A DNA stretch of 64,000 nt. Origin: Levilactobacillus tujiorum (GTDB taxonomy: Bacteria > Bacillota > Bacilli > Lactobacillales > Lactobacillaceae). Shown here piece after piece: positions 8,535 through 16,449 of the stretch; within the stretch, counting starts at the first letter, position 1, and each line of letters opens with the position of its first letter. The stretch spans positions 28,258-92,257 of the forward strand of contig NZ_JAAXLK010000010.1 of NCBI RefSeq assembly GCF_012641185.1, given 5' to 3'. The notes under the pieces are model-generated. The model was not told the DNA's origin. It did no database searches and worked only from the letters and a program-made list of their open reading frames with translations. The position numbers and the translations under genes are program-made.

Positions 8535-8559
8535 AATATTAAGATTTTGTTATGGTATC

Positions 8560-8565
8560 ATTATA
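8560..8565 (-). promoter_or_regulatory. -10 element of the zinc-ribbon operon promoter
   Basis: A perfect TATAAT on the minus strand. Transcription would begin near 8552, about 18 bases before the outer stem of the leader. No good -35 box is seen at 17 bases (TTTCAG). Confidence 0.55.
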
Positions 8566-8750
8566 CGCCAACATTAAGTTTGCTGAAATAACTTTTGACG
8601 GATTAATTGACATGGTGGTCGGATGATTTGCGTAGTGAATGATGCCGATCATTGGAAGATAGGGAACTTGGCCGAACTAAGCTGGGCATTCAGCACAACT
8701 CTTGCTGTCGGCTGTGTTAGATTGAGGCAAATGCTAAATGCGAGGGGCTG

Positions 8751-8930
8751 ATGGTTGTGCGGTTTAGATTTAATCGGCAATTTTATCGGACGGTGACTTT
8801 CTGGTTAGGGGTGCTGTGTCTACTGGCAGAGCTGGGAATTTGGCGATTTGATAATACCTCGAGTCGCGCGCTGGGCGTCGGCACGGGGGCGTTTCTAATC
8901 CTGATTAGTTTGGGTTGGGATACTAAATAG
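8751..8930 (+). CDS. Small putative membrane protein (59 aa)
   Basis: An ATG frame of 59 residues beginning MVVRFRFNRQFYRT, with two hydrophobic stretches (FWLGVLCLLAELGIW and ALGVGTGAFLILISLGW). GAGGGG is three bases before the ATG and nine before the following GTG at 8757, so the GTG may be the true start. It lies between the zinc-ribbon operon and the Nudix gene and is followed by a terminator-like hairpin. No family recognised; the call rests on length, hydrophobic pattern and ribosome site. Confidence 0.45.
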   Translation: MVVRFRFNRQFYRTVTFWLGVLCLLAELGIWRFDNTSSRALGVGTGAFLILISLGWDTK

Positions 8931-8954
8931 GTAAGAGCGAAACCAGCTCTGCCA

Positions 8955-9006
8955 GCTACGGACATTTGGCGCACGAAAAGGGCCTGAAGCTGATACCTCA
9001 GGCCCA
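8955..9006. terminator. Terminator-like hairpin with repeat module C
   Basis: Arms GGGCCTGA (8980-8987) and TCAGGCCC (8998-9005). The preceding bases CATTTGGCGCACGAAAAG resemble those before the terminators at 38562 and 61499, so this is a short recurrent module. It can end the small plus-strand ORF or the Nudix gene. Confidence 0.6.
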
Positions 9007-9058
9007 TTCGTTCTTTGGGATAGTTGTCAGTCGCTGAATTCTAGGCTGACAAGGGTGG

Positions 9059-9520
9059 TTATTGCTGCTTGGCGAAATACGCCCGCCCGGCTGCGAGCAT
9101 ATCAGCGGTTTGTTGATTCAGTAATGGTGGTAACTGATCGAAGGGGAAGTACTTTAAGTCGAGGGTCTCATCCGTTTCCTGACTTAAGGTGTGGCCGCCG
9201 ACTTGTTTGACCAAGTACAGCCGCGAAATCACTTGTGTTTTGTCACCGTTAGGATAGGTTGTAAATCCCTGATCGAAGAGGCCAAGTGGTCGCACGATTT
9301 CCACGTCGAGGCCGGCATCTTCCTTGTACTCGCGGATGCAGGCCTGGTCGAAGGTTTCGCCGTATTCCAGGTAACCGCCGGGAAGACTCCAATTGTGGGT
9401 ATCCGTGCGGAGATTTAATAAAACCTCCTGCTGATCATTAACCAGGATGGCCCCCGCCGCATTGAGAATGAGTGGCCGGTGACCAACGAGCTGCCGAATC
9501 TCTTGAATATAATTTGCCAT
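9059..9520 (-). CDS. Nudix hydrolase
   Basis: 153 residues. The Nudix box GGYLEYGETFDQACIREYKE continues DAGL, fitting Gx5Ex7REUxEExGU except that the second Glu of EE is Asp. It should hydrolyse a nucleoside-diphosphate-linked compound with a divalent metal; the substrate is not predictable. I chose the ATG at 9518-9520 (MANYIQEIRQL), nine bases from a GGGG; an upstream ATG at 9526 is too close to that site. It lies 74 bases downstream of padA on the same strand and may be read through from it. Confidence 0.88.
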   Translation of the reverse strand: MANYIQEIRQLVGHRPLILNAAGAILVNDQQEVLLNLRTDTHNWSLPGGYLEYGETFDQACIREYKEDAGLDVEIVRPLGLFDQGFTTYPNGDKTQVISRLYLVKQVGGHTLSQETDETLDLKYFPFDQLPPLLNQQTADMLAAGRAYFAKQQ

Positions 9521-9594
9521 GTACATATGCCCCACTTTCTAGATCGTTGTTATCTTCTAGTATGCCACAAATTAGTGGGGGATGATGAGACGCA

Positions 9595-10131
9595 TTACTT
9601 CTTGATGCGGTGGTAGCTGGCGTCAAAGTACTTTCCCGCGCGGATATCGTCTGGAAGGCCGGCGTAAGGGGCTTCACTGATCACGTCCTCGTTATTTTGG
9701 CCGGCATCCCCCATGTAGGTGATTTTGGCGAATTCGGGAACCACGAGCTTAGGATAAGTCGCGTACTTTTCCCGGGCGGCTTCCATCACGTCGATGTGTT
9801 CATTTTGATAAGTGACGGTGATTTCAGGATGATCTTGAACCCACTTGGGGAAGAAGATGGTGCCGTTCAACTTGCCTTCGTTGGGGACGAAGTCGAGGGC
9901 CACGTCAGTTCCGGTGGGTTCTGTCCAAGCGACCTTGTAGATGCCGGGCACCAGCATGACGATATTGGCTTCTTGATCAGTCACCCAGCGGCCGGCAACC
10001 ATGCCACCGTGGATTCGGTAATCAACGGTGTGGTCATTCTTAGCGTACCATTCATACTCCCAGCCGTTATCGTAAGTATAAATGAAATGAGTTCCTAGGA
10101 AGTCATCCAGGGTTTTAAATGTTTTAGTCAT
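9595..10131 (-). CDS. padA: Phenolic acid decarboxylase
   Basis: 178 residues, the usual size of bacterial phenolic acid decarboxylases, cofactor-free lipocalin-like enzymes that turn p-coumaric and ferulic acid into 4-vinylphenols. Recognisable family blocks include [48 protein letters not shown] and the FFPKWV segment. The two tyrosines and the Arg/Glu of the active site lie within the first and third blocks. GAAGGAG precedes the ATG by nine bases. It is divergent from padR across a 26-bp palindrome, the standard substrate-inducible arrangement in lactobacilli: PadR represses, phenolic acids release it. Confidence 0.96.
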   Translation of the reverse strand: MTKTFKTLDDFLGTHFIYTYDNGWEYEWYAKNDHTVDYRIHGGMVAGRWVTDQEANIVMLVPGIYKVAWTEPTGTDVALDFVPNEGKLNGTIFFPKWVQDHPEITVTYQNEHIDVMEAAREKYATYPKLVVPEFAKITYMGDAGQNNEDVISEAPYAGLPDDIRAGKYFDASYHRIKK

Positions 10132-10158
10132 GGTAAAGCGCTCCTTCTATTCTGTCGG

Positions 10159-10184
10159 CAAACATGTAATTAATTACATGTTTG
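10159..10184. promoter_or_regulatory. PadR operator: 26-bp perfect palindrome
   Basis: The centre is AACATGTAATTAATTACATG, extended symmetrically to 26 bases. It carries the ATGTAA half-sites typical of PadR boxes. It lies 28 bases upstream of padA and about 110 upstream of padR, over the likely padA promoter. Confidence 0.9.
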
Positions 10185-10295
10185 AATTTACTTGATTAGT
10201 GTAGTGAGAATAGACGTCTTTGTCAACAGTTTTTCTTGAACTTTACTGATTAAACTGGTTCAATGAAGATAACATAACGGGTGCGACTAAAGGAG

Positions 10296-10841
10296 TTGAC
10301 CATCATCGGACAGCGAAATCGACTGCAATATATTATTTTAGGATTATTGAACCAGCAGCCACAGACAGGCTATGATTTAGCTAAGGCGTTTGAGAATGAA
10401 ATTGGTGAATTTTGGCAGGCACAGCACAGTCAAATTTATCCGTTGCTTAAGCGAATGGAAAACGCTGGTGACATTACGCACGAGGACACAGTGACCGGCG
10501 AAAAGTTGGCGAAGAAGCAGTATAAATTGACGCCAACTGGCTATCAAAAATTAGTGGACTGGGTGAGTGAACCGTCGCCGGAATTGACGCCTAACAAGGA
10601 CGAATTTATTCTGAAGCTATACTTCATCAAGACGGCGGACGATCCCCGATTACAGCCGATGCTACGCGAGCAGTATCAACTGCACCAAGCCCAGCTACAT
10701 CACCTGCAGCAGCGACGGGAAACGGTCTTTGCCGATTCGACGACCGTAGACCATGCGTACGGCCATTACCTCATCTTGGACCACGCAATCGAGCGGGAAA
10801 CCCACTACGTTGAGTGGTTGGCCCAGTACCTCAATCCCTAA
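10296..10841 (+). CDS. padR: PadR-family repressor of phenolic acid decarboxylase
   Basis: About 180 residues: an N-terminal winged helix (RLQYIILGLLNQQPQTGYDL), recognition segment FWQAQHSQIYPLLKRME, and a C-terminal helical dimerisation domain ending HAIERETHYVEWLAQYL, all characteristic of PadR. The start is uncertain. AAGGAG at 10290-10295 is followed by an immediately adjacent in-frame TTG at 10296, which has no spacing, and by ATC codons at 10302 and 10305 with spacing of 6 and 9. Homologous repressors would begin near GQRNRLQY, so a non-standard ATC start is possible. An upstream GTG at 10281 has no ribosome site. A strong terminator follows. Confidence 0.93.
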   Translation: MTIIGQRNRLQYIILGLLNQQPQTGYDLAKAFENEIGEFWQAQHSQIYPLLKRMENAGDITHEDTVTGEKLAKKQYKLTPTGYQKLVDWVSEPSPELTPNKDEFILKLYFIKTADDPRLQPMLREQYQLHQAQLHHLQQRRETVFADSTTVDHAYGHYLILDHAIERETHYVEWLAQYLNP

Positions 10842-10885
10842 AAAAACCACCTCCAGTTGGCTAGTTCCAATTGAAGGTGGTTTTT
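10842..10885 (+). terminator. padR terminator
   Basis: Arms AAAACCACCTCCAGTTGG and CCAATTGAAGGTGGTTTTT with a short loop and a T tract, directly after the stop codon. Confidence 0.9.
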
Positions 10886-10904
10886 ATGATGTAAACATAA
10901 ACAT

Positions 10905-11100
10905 TGACAGGCCAGCCGCCTTACCGTTCGCCAAATTTGAGCTGGAGCGCTGTGGGGAGGACGGCCTAAGCCACAGGGCGGTCTTAGGCCTCGCTTTGAG
11001 CCGAAAAATCACATCTCAAAGTCGCCATTTACCAAGAAAGGCACTTGGTAAATCCCACGGCTGAGCTCAAATTTGGCTCACTCTCGGCTACGTTGGTGAT
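10905..11100 (+). repeat. Dispersed repeat module 1, copy a
   Basis: Begins GCCGCCTTACCGTTCGCCAA, runs through the GTCTTAGGCCTCGCTTTGAG core and the CCATTTACCAAG/CTTGGTAAAT inverted pair, and ends GGCTCACTCTCGGCTACGTTG. Near-identical copies lie at 58428-58612 (same strand) and 15962-16140 (opposite). The apparent open frames across it have no ribosome sites or family features. Confidence 0.85.
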
Positions 11101-11171
11101 GTGGACGATATTTACGTCGTACCGTGACCATGTTGATTATTCAAATATTATGGCCAGAAATCATCGTAACC

Positions 11172-11380
11172 GGAGGAGGCCAATGATGGAGGTAGCTGTG
11201 TCGATGCTGTTTCCCGAGGTTTTTCACTCGGGTTACAGCATGGGACGTGTTTGGAGACTGACGAGTTTAGTCAGGCTTTAAACCGAGCCGGAGGACCGCT
11301 CCTCAGGCCGCAGGCGGTCCCCACAGCAGCCGGAATCGTTGGCAGCCGCAGGTGACGGCGAACGGTAAGGCGGCAGGACG
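11172..11380 (+). repeat. Dispersed repeat module 2, copy a
   Basis: Begins CCGGAGGAGGCCAATG, passes GGTTACAGCATGGGACGTGT and AAACCGAGCCGGAGGACCGC, and ends GGCAGCCGCAGGTGAC with CGAACGGTAAGGCG after it. It follows module 1 by about 70 bases, exactly as at 58428-58874. It ends just before the malL stop codon region. Confidence 0.85.
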
Positions 11381-11396
11381 GCAGGACACAAGCAAT

Positions 11397-13070
11397 TTAT
11401 TTGAACAAGTAGACCTTGGTTTCGTACGGCCGTAACGTGGTGCCTAAGTCGTCGGCGTAGTTGCCAATGACGCGGTGGTCCGCTTGATCCTGTTGGTAAT
11501 CGCGGGTGATGGTCTGGTCGGTGAAGTTGCTGATAACCAGCAGTGTTTGCCCTTGATAGTGCCGACGGTAAGCGAAGACTTGCTCGTCGTTAGGGTCAAG
11601 CTCTTCATAGGTCCCGTGAACGATGAGGTCGCTGTCGTGGCGTAGCGCAATCAGTCGTTGATAGTAGCTGAAGACGGAGTCGGGTTGATCCACCTCGGCG
11701 GCCGCGTTGATGCTGGTGTAATTAGGATTCAATGCGAACCAAGGTTGGGCCTTGGAGAAGCCGGCATTGGTGGTGTTATCCCATTGCATCGGTGTCCGCG
11801 CGTTGTCTCGGGAAATGTTGGCGAGGTAGCTCAACATGGTAGAATCATCTACGATCTTTTCTTGCTTAACCAGTTGATTGTAGGCGTTGATACTTTCCAA
11901 GTCTTCGTACTGATCGAGGCGAGTGTAATGGACGTTGGTTTCGCCTAGTTCCTCACCTTCGTAGACATACGGCGTGCCTTGGAGCATGTGCAACGTGGTC
12001 CCCAACATCTTGGCCGACAACTCACGGTATTTTGGCGAATCGTTTCCGAAGCGAGAAACGGCACGCGGTTGATCGTGGTTATTCCAATAGAGACTGTTCC
12101 AACCGCGCCCGTCGAGTTCCTTTTGCCAACGGGAGAGAGCGGCCTTGAGGTCAACCAACTTGACGGGCTGATCGTTCCATTTTCCTAGGCGCGGATCGGG
12201 GTTGGCCGACAGTGAGACGTGTTCAAATTGAAAGACCATATTCAACTCATGGGCGTCAAAGCCGGTGTAGGCGATGGCATCTTCCGGCGTTGAGCCTGGC
12301 ATTTCACCCACGGTCATGATGTCGTAATGTGAGAGTACTTGTTCATTCATTTCTTTGAGATAGGCATTCAGCTTAGGACCGTCAGCCACCGCGGCTTGGG
12401 CGTCGCCATACAGCGCGTTAGGAGCTTGCGGTGCGTCAGGCAGACCGGCTGGCTTGGAAATGAGATTGATCACGTCCATCCGGAAGCCATCGACCCCCTT
12501 GTCCAACCAGAACTTCATCAGGCTGTAGACTTCTTGGCGGACCTTGGGATTTTCCCAGTTCAGATCAGGTTGTCCGGGGGCAAAGAGGTGCAGGTAATAT
12601 TGTTGGCGTTTAGGTTCAAAGGTCCAAGCCGAGCCGCTGAAGAAGGAGCCCCAGTTGTTCGGTTCGTGACCATCAACGGGATCGCGCCAGATGTAGTAGT
12701 CGGCGTAAGGATTATCCCGCGACTGCCGACTTTGCTGGAACCAATCGTGTTGGTCGGATGTGTGGTTGACGACCAGATCCATCAGTAATTTCAGTCCCTG
12801 TTGGTGGGCACTGGCTAACAGATGATCGAAGTCGGCCATACTCCCATAGACATCCTGAATGTTGCGGTAATCGCTGATATCATAGCCGTTGTCCTTATCA
12901 GGAGATTTGTAAATCGGGTTGAGCCAGATCACGTCGGCGCCTAATTTTTTAATGTAAGGTAACCGTTGGGTCAGGCCCGGCAAGTCACCAATCCCATCAT
13001 TATTGCTATCTTGAAAGCTACGAGGATAGACTTGGTAAACGACTGAATTTTTCCACCATTGAGTTGACAT
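11397..13070 (-). CDS. malL: Oligo-1,6-glucosidase / alpha-glucosidase (GH13_31)
   Basis: 557 residues, normal length for cytosolic GH13_31 alpha-glucosidases that split isomaltose, panose and short branched dextrins. The (beta/alpha)8 start MSTQWWKNSVVYQVYPRSF is typical. Catalytic residues are Asp199 (nucleophile, DGFRMDVIN), Glu256 (acid/base, MTVGEMPG) and Asp333 (WNNHDQPR). Val200 after the nucleophile is the residue linked to alpha-1,6 preference in this subfamily, whereas alpha-1,4 enzymes usually have Thr or Ala. GGAGG precedes the ATG. It is 41 bases downstream of the symporter gene and forms an operon with it, divergent from a LacI regulator. Confidence 0.94.
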   Translation of the reverse strand: MSTQWWKNSVVYQVYPRSFQDSNNDGIGDLPGLTQRLPYIKKLGADVIWLNPIYKSPDKDNGYDISDYRNIQDVYGSMADFDHLLASAHQQGLKLLMDLVVNHTSDQHDWFQQSRQSRDNPYADYYIWRDPVDGHEPNNWGSFFSGSAWTFEPKRQQYYLHLFAPGQPDLNWENPKVRQEVYSLMKFWLDKGVDGFRMDVINLISKPAGLPDAPQAPNALYGDAQAAVADGPKLNAYLKEMNEQVLSHYDIMTVGEMPGSTPEDAIAYTGFDAHELNMVFQFEHVSLSANPDPRLGKWNDQPVKLVDLKAALSRWQKELDGRGWNSLYWNNHDQPRAVSRFGNDSPKYRELSAKMLGTTLHMLQGTPYVYEGEELGETNVHYTRLDQYEDLESINAYNQLVKQEKIVDDSTMLSYLANISRDNARTPMQWDNTTNAGFSKAQPWFALNPNYTSINAAAEVDQPDSVFSYYQRLIALRHDSDLIVHGTYEELDPNDEQVFAYRRHYQGQTLLVISNFTDQTITRDYQQDQADHRVIGNYADDLGTTLRPYETKVYLFK

Positions 13071-13111
13071 AAGTAAAACCTCCTGAATTTTTTAAGTTTA
13101 ATAATTGTGGA

Positions 13112-14503
13112 TTACTTTGTAGATAAACGTGGATGAATGACGCTGACCGCAACGGCACCGAGCAGAAAGGCAATTCCGGCAATGACGAGCATCCCGGGCA
13201 TTGATTTGCCAATCGCGGGGAAGATGGCGAAGCTGGCCAGAGAAGCGATGATTTGGGGTAAGCAGATCCCACAGTTAAACAGTCCCAAGTAAGCCCCTTC
13301 ATTTTTCCCATTTAAGGATTCGGTGAAGAGAGACATCGCCTGCGTCTGCATCGTGAGGTAGCAGATCCCAATGAGGCAGAATGGTAAGATGAGCAACCAT
13401 TGTGAATGGATAAAGTAGATCCAGATCATTCCCGCGCCGCCCATGATGAGACTGAGGCGGAACCAGAATTTTCGCTGGTTGGGCTTGGTGTGGGAGAGAA
13501 CTGCGAAGCCCCAGACAACGGCAGCCAACGATTGAATGCAGGAAAGAATCCCGAACCAGTTGCCGGCAGCTTGATAGCCAGCAGATGCGGCGTCGGCCGT
13601 GTGCCAAACGTTATCGGCAATCGCGCCGGTCCCGTAAGTCCATAGGTATTGAATCGCGAACCAATCGAAGAGTTGCACGAAGGAAATTTCCCAAAAGGCG
13701 CGGGGCGCGGTTTTGACCAAGTGCCAGAGACTAGCAGTCTTTTGCTTGGTCTCGGCCTTAACGTGATGGTACCGATTATAGGTAGCGGGGTCGTATTCTT
13801 TAACGGAAATAATGGTATAGATTGATGTTAATAGAAGAATCCCGGCACCGATGTAAAAGGCCAGTCGCACGGATAATGGCACGGTTCCCTTAGCAGCGAC
13901 GTTAGAGGCGCCAAACCAAGTGAGAATGAACGGGAATATCGTGGCGAGCACCCCACCTAGATTAGAGTAAGACTGTTGCCAAGACCACGCAAGATCCTTT
14001 TGGTCTTCGTTGACCATGTCACCGATAATCATCTTGAACGGTTGCATGCAGACGTTTGAAGAAAGATCCATGAATAGGATGGCAACGGCGCCGAAGAGTA
14101 ATGCGGCGATGGAGGCGTAGCCAAAGCCAAACGACCCAGCATTTGGCAAGAGAATCATGACCAACGCGGCGATGGGGGCCCCAATCATCAGATAAGGCAT
14201 TCGCCGACCGAAACGATTCCAAGTAATATCAGAGTATTTACCGATGAGGGGTTGGACCACCATTCCAGCCAAAGGGGGCAGTAAGAAGAAAAATCCTAAT
14301 TTGGTCGGATCGGCACCAATCGTTTGGAAGATTCTCCCCATTTGTGACGATTGCAGGGAGAAGGCCATATTGACCCCAAAGAAGCCAAAGGTCATGGCAA
14401 AGATCGTCTTTAACGGGAGCCGCGGTAAGGCATTCTCACTGGCGGTCGTCTGAACCGGGGCCTGCGTAGCCCGACCATTTTGAAGCGCTGCATTTTGAGA
14501 CAT
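13112..14503 (-). CDS. Sugar:cation symporter, MFS/GPH type (maltose/isomaltose-sucrose-like)
   Basis: 463 residues with about twelve membrane helices. The cytoplasmic loop GKYSDITWNRFGRRMPY between helices 2 and 3 is the signature of the SLC45/GPH-like disaccharide transporters often named MalT in Firmicutes. The first 28 residues (Gln/Thr/Ala-rich) are predicted cytosolic. AGGAGG precedes the ATG. It is the promoter-proximal gene of the transporter-glucosidase pair, so the imported substrate is probably maltose, isomaltose or an isomalto-oligosaccharide. Regulation by the divergent LacI protein and by CcpA is suggested by operators at 14563-14641. Confidence 0.9.
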   Translation of the reverse strand: MSQNAALQNGRATQAPVQTTASENALPRLPLKTIFAMTFGFFGVNMAFSLQSSQMGRIFQTIGADPTKLGFFFLLPPLAGMVVQPLIGKYSDITWNRFGRRMPYLMIGAPIAALVMILLPNAGSFGFGYASIAALLFGAVAILFMDLSSNVCMQPFKMIIGDMVNEDQKDLAWSWQQSYSNLGGVLATIFPFILTWFGASNVAAKGTVPLSVRLAFYIGAGILLLTSIYTIISVKEYDPATYNRYHHVKAETKQKTASLWHLVKTAPRAFWEISFVQLFDWFAIQYLWTYGTGAIADNVWHTADAASAGYQAAGNWFGILSCIQSLAAVVWGFAVLSHTKPNQRKFWFRLSLIMGGAGMIWIYFIHSQWLLILPFCLIGICYLTMQTQAMSLFTESLNGKNEGAYLGLFNCGICLPQIIASLASFAIFPAIGKSMPGMLVIAGIAFLLGAVAVSVIHPRLSTK

Positions 14504-14562
14504 TATGATTCCTCCTAGAGTTGGAATAGCAAGTGGGGATTACCCGATCGGTTGAGTGATTA

Positions 14563-14576
14563 AGTAACCGCTTTCA
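14563..14576 (-). promoter_or_regulatory. cre-like CcpA site
   Basis: Minus-strand TGAAAGCGGTTACT matches the cre consensus TGWAARCGYTWNCW at 13 of 14 positions. It lies 60 bases upstream of the symporter gene, suggesting glucose repression. Confidence 0.6.
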
Positions 14577-14598
14577 ATAGAGATTCTAGCACGTTACA

Positions 14599-14641
14599 CA
14601 AACGTTTGCAATGCTGATTTTAAAGAATAACAAACGTTTGT
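14599..14641. promoter_or_regulatory. Paired LacI-type operators
   Basis: Two palindromes CAAACGTTTG, at 14599-14608 and 14631-14640, 32 bases apart (three helical turns); the second extends to ACAAACGTTTGT. They sit in the divergent promoter region between the symporter and the LacI gene, where the LacI protein would bind. Confidence 0.8.
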
Positions 14642-14743
14642 GTTAAAAATCGGCCAATGACGGTGATTTGGACTTTGTGCTTTCGTATGGATAACGGTAG
14701 AATAAGAACTAGTTAGATGAACGGAGAAAGTGAGGTGGCCTGA

Positions 14744-15736
14744 ATGGGCGCAACCATTAAAGATATTGCCAAGTTGGCGGGGGTCTCACCCGGGACGGTC
14801 TCACGGGTTTTGGCCAATAAAACGGGCTTTTTTAGCGCCCAGACCGGTGAAAAGGTGCGTGCGGCAGCTAAAGAACTGGGTTACCAGAAGAATACGGCGG
14901 CGGCTGAATTGGTGACGCGCCAAAGCAATGTCATTGCCGCAATCGTTAATTCCACGAAAACCAATTTTGCCAGTCCCATCATTGAGGGCATTCAGGCGGA
15001 AGCCCACTTGCATGATTTGAACGTCATCATCGTTTACGCGGGGGATGACGACCCAGAACAACAGCGGCGAGCCCTGACCACGGTGATCGAACGGCCAGTC
15101 CGGTCAATTTTACTGTTGTCGGTCGACTTGTCAGCGGATAATTTACAACTGTTGCAGAGCGCTCAGATTCCCTTCTGCTTTTTGTCCATTTCCTTTGACG
15201 ACATCCAGGTCCCGTACATCACGTCCGATGATTGGCAGGTCGGCTATCAGGCGACTCAAACGCTACTGCAGCGGGGGCACCGGGGCATTGGCCTTGCAGG
15301 GGTCGATAGTGATTTCCATACTGGTCGGCAACGGGTTTCAGGTTATCGCCAGGCCATGCAGGAAGCGGGGATTCGCGTGCAACCGGCGTGGGTTCAACTC
15401 GGCGATTATAGCTATGCTGCCGGGCAGCAGGCGATGCAAGCCTATGGCGCCGACACAGCGCTCACAGCGGTGATTGGTGCTAGTGATATGGCGGCGGTGG
15501 GCGTTCTTAATCAGGCCCGCAGTCTAGGCTTGCAGGTTCCTACCGATCTTTCAATTCTGGCGATTGATGGAACGACGATCTGTGACCTTGTGCAGCCAGC
15601 CCTTTCGAGTATTTCCCAGAACTTCTACGAAATGGGTGTGGCCGGCGTGCGCCAGGTCAGCGCCCCGGATGATACCTCACAGAAGATCACACCGATCAAA
15701 CTGGTCGAACGGCAAAGTATCCGCCGGTTGAAATAG
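14744..15736 (+). CDS. LacI-family transcriptional regulator of the malL operon
   Basis: 330 residues. The N-terminal helix-turn-helix reads ATIKDIAKLAGVSPGTVSRV, followed by the hinge and a periplasmic-binding-protein-like ligand domain (FASPIIEGIQAEA, TSDDWQVGYQAT, ILAIDGTTICDLVQPALSS). It is divergent from the sugar symporter and faces two CAAACGTTTG operators, so it most likely represses symporter and glucosidase until an alpha-glucoside binds. GAGGTGG lies upstream of the ATG. A short hairpin-like stretch after the gene (about 15788-15835) may be a weak terminator. Confidence 0.92.
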   Translation: MGATIKDIAKLAGVSPGTVSRVLANKTGFFSAQTGEKVRAAAKELGYQKNTAAAELVTRQSNVIAAIVNSTKTNFASPIIEGIQAEAHLHDLNVIIVYAGDDDPEQQRRALTTVIERPVRSILLLSVDLSADNLQLLQSAQIPFCFLSISFDDIQVPYITSDDWQVGYQATQTLLQRGHRGIGLAGVDSDFHTGRQRVSGYRQAMQEAGIRVQPAWVQLGDYSYAAGQQAMQAYGADTALTAVIGASDMAAVGVLNQARSLGLQVPTDLSILAIDGTTICDLVQPALSSISQNFYEMGVAGVRQVSAPDDTSQKITPIKLVERQSIRRLK

Positions 15737-15961
15737 ACCGGTGGATAGCGGTTATAGCTTGTTCAATCTTCAATACAAACAAGTCAAAGCTCTGCTTAAC
15801 AGGAGTAATCCTGATTAGGTGGCGCTTTTTTATAGTAAAGGGCGGAGATTCTGTCCGTTGTGGGGGACTGACTGTGGCTGGTAGAACGACGTACTGTTTT
15901 TGACTAAGAGAATCTGGTGCATCGGTATTTATTCAATGATAAATGGTCACGTCAATGTAGC

Positions 15962-16140
15962 CGTGAGTGAGTCAATTTTGGGCTCAGCCGTGGGATTTAC
16001 CAAGTGTTCTTCTTGGTAAATGGCGACTTGGAGACGTGGTCTTTCGGCTCCAAGCGAGGCCTAAGACCGGTCTGTGGCTCAGGCCGTCCTTCCCACAGCG
16101 TTCCAGCCCAAAATTGGCGAACGGTAAGGCGGGAAATCTC
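15962..16140 (-). repeat. Dispersed repeat module 1, inverted copy (gap 15737-16449)
   Basis: Reading the minus strand it begins CGCCTTACCGTTCGCCAAT, includes the GGTCTTAGGCCTCGCTTGGA core and the TTTACCAAG/CTTGGTAAAT inverted pair, and ends with GAGCCCAAAATTGACTCACT. There is no gene in this 713-base gap. The rest holds the promoter and cre site of the following operon and AT-rich sequence. Confidence 0.85.
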
Positions 16141-16399
16141 GTCAATCTTGATCAACCGAGTTTGAGGGGTTGCAGAATAGGTTTTACTCTCGATAGTTAG
16201 CAGTGAGTTAGCATGGAAAACTAATGAAGTCCCCCAACTACTAGTTGGGATCATTTTTCGGTTATGATAGTGGCGGTAACGGAGTTCGTTTGTCAATTTT
16301 GATAAATAAAGTGACAGATTGGACGAACTGGTTAGAAAAGGTAAGTGGTTAGCCAAAAAAGGGGATTATCGGGGCCGAGCCGATCCGGTATGCTATATA

Positions 16400-16413
16400 T
16401 GTAAACGGTTACA
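16400..16413 (+). promoter_or_regulatory. cre-like site at the GPH/GH65 operon promoter
   Basis: TGTAAACGGTTACA matches the cre consensus at 13 of 14 positions. It overlaps a probable -10 region (TATGCTATATAT), 37 bases before the symporter start. CcpA or a LacI relative would block transcription here. Confidence 0.6.
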
Positions 16414-16449
16414 AAGAGAAGCAATTAAATCTATGGGGGAGGTTTCATC

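Noticed and set aside
10753..11281. Open frames across the repeat region downstream of padR
   Set aside because: They run through the padR terminator and through repeats present elsewhere, with no ribosome-binding site.
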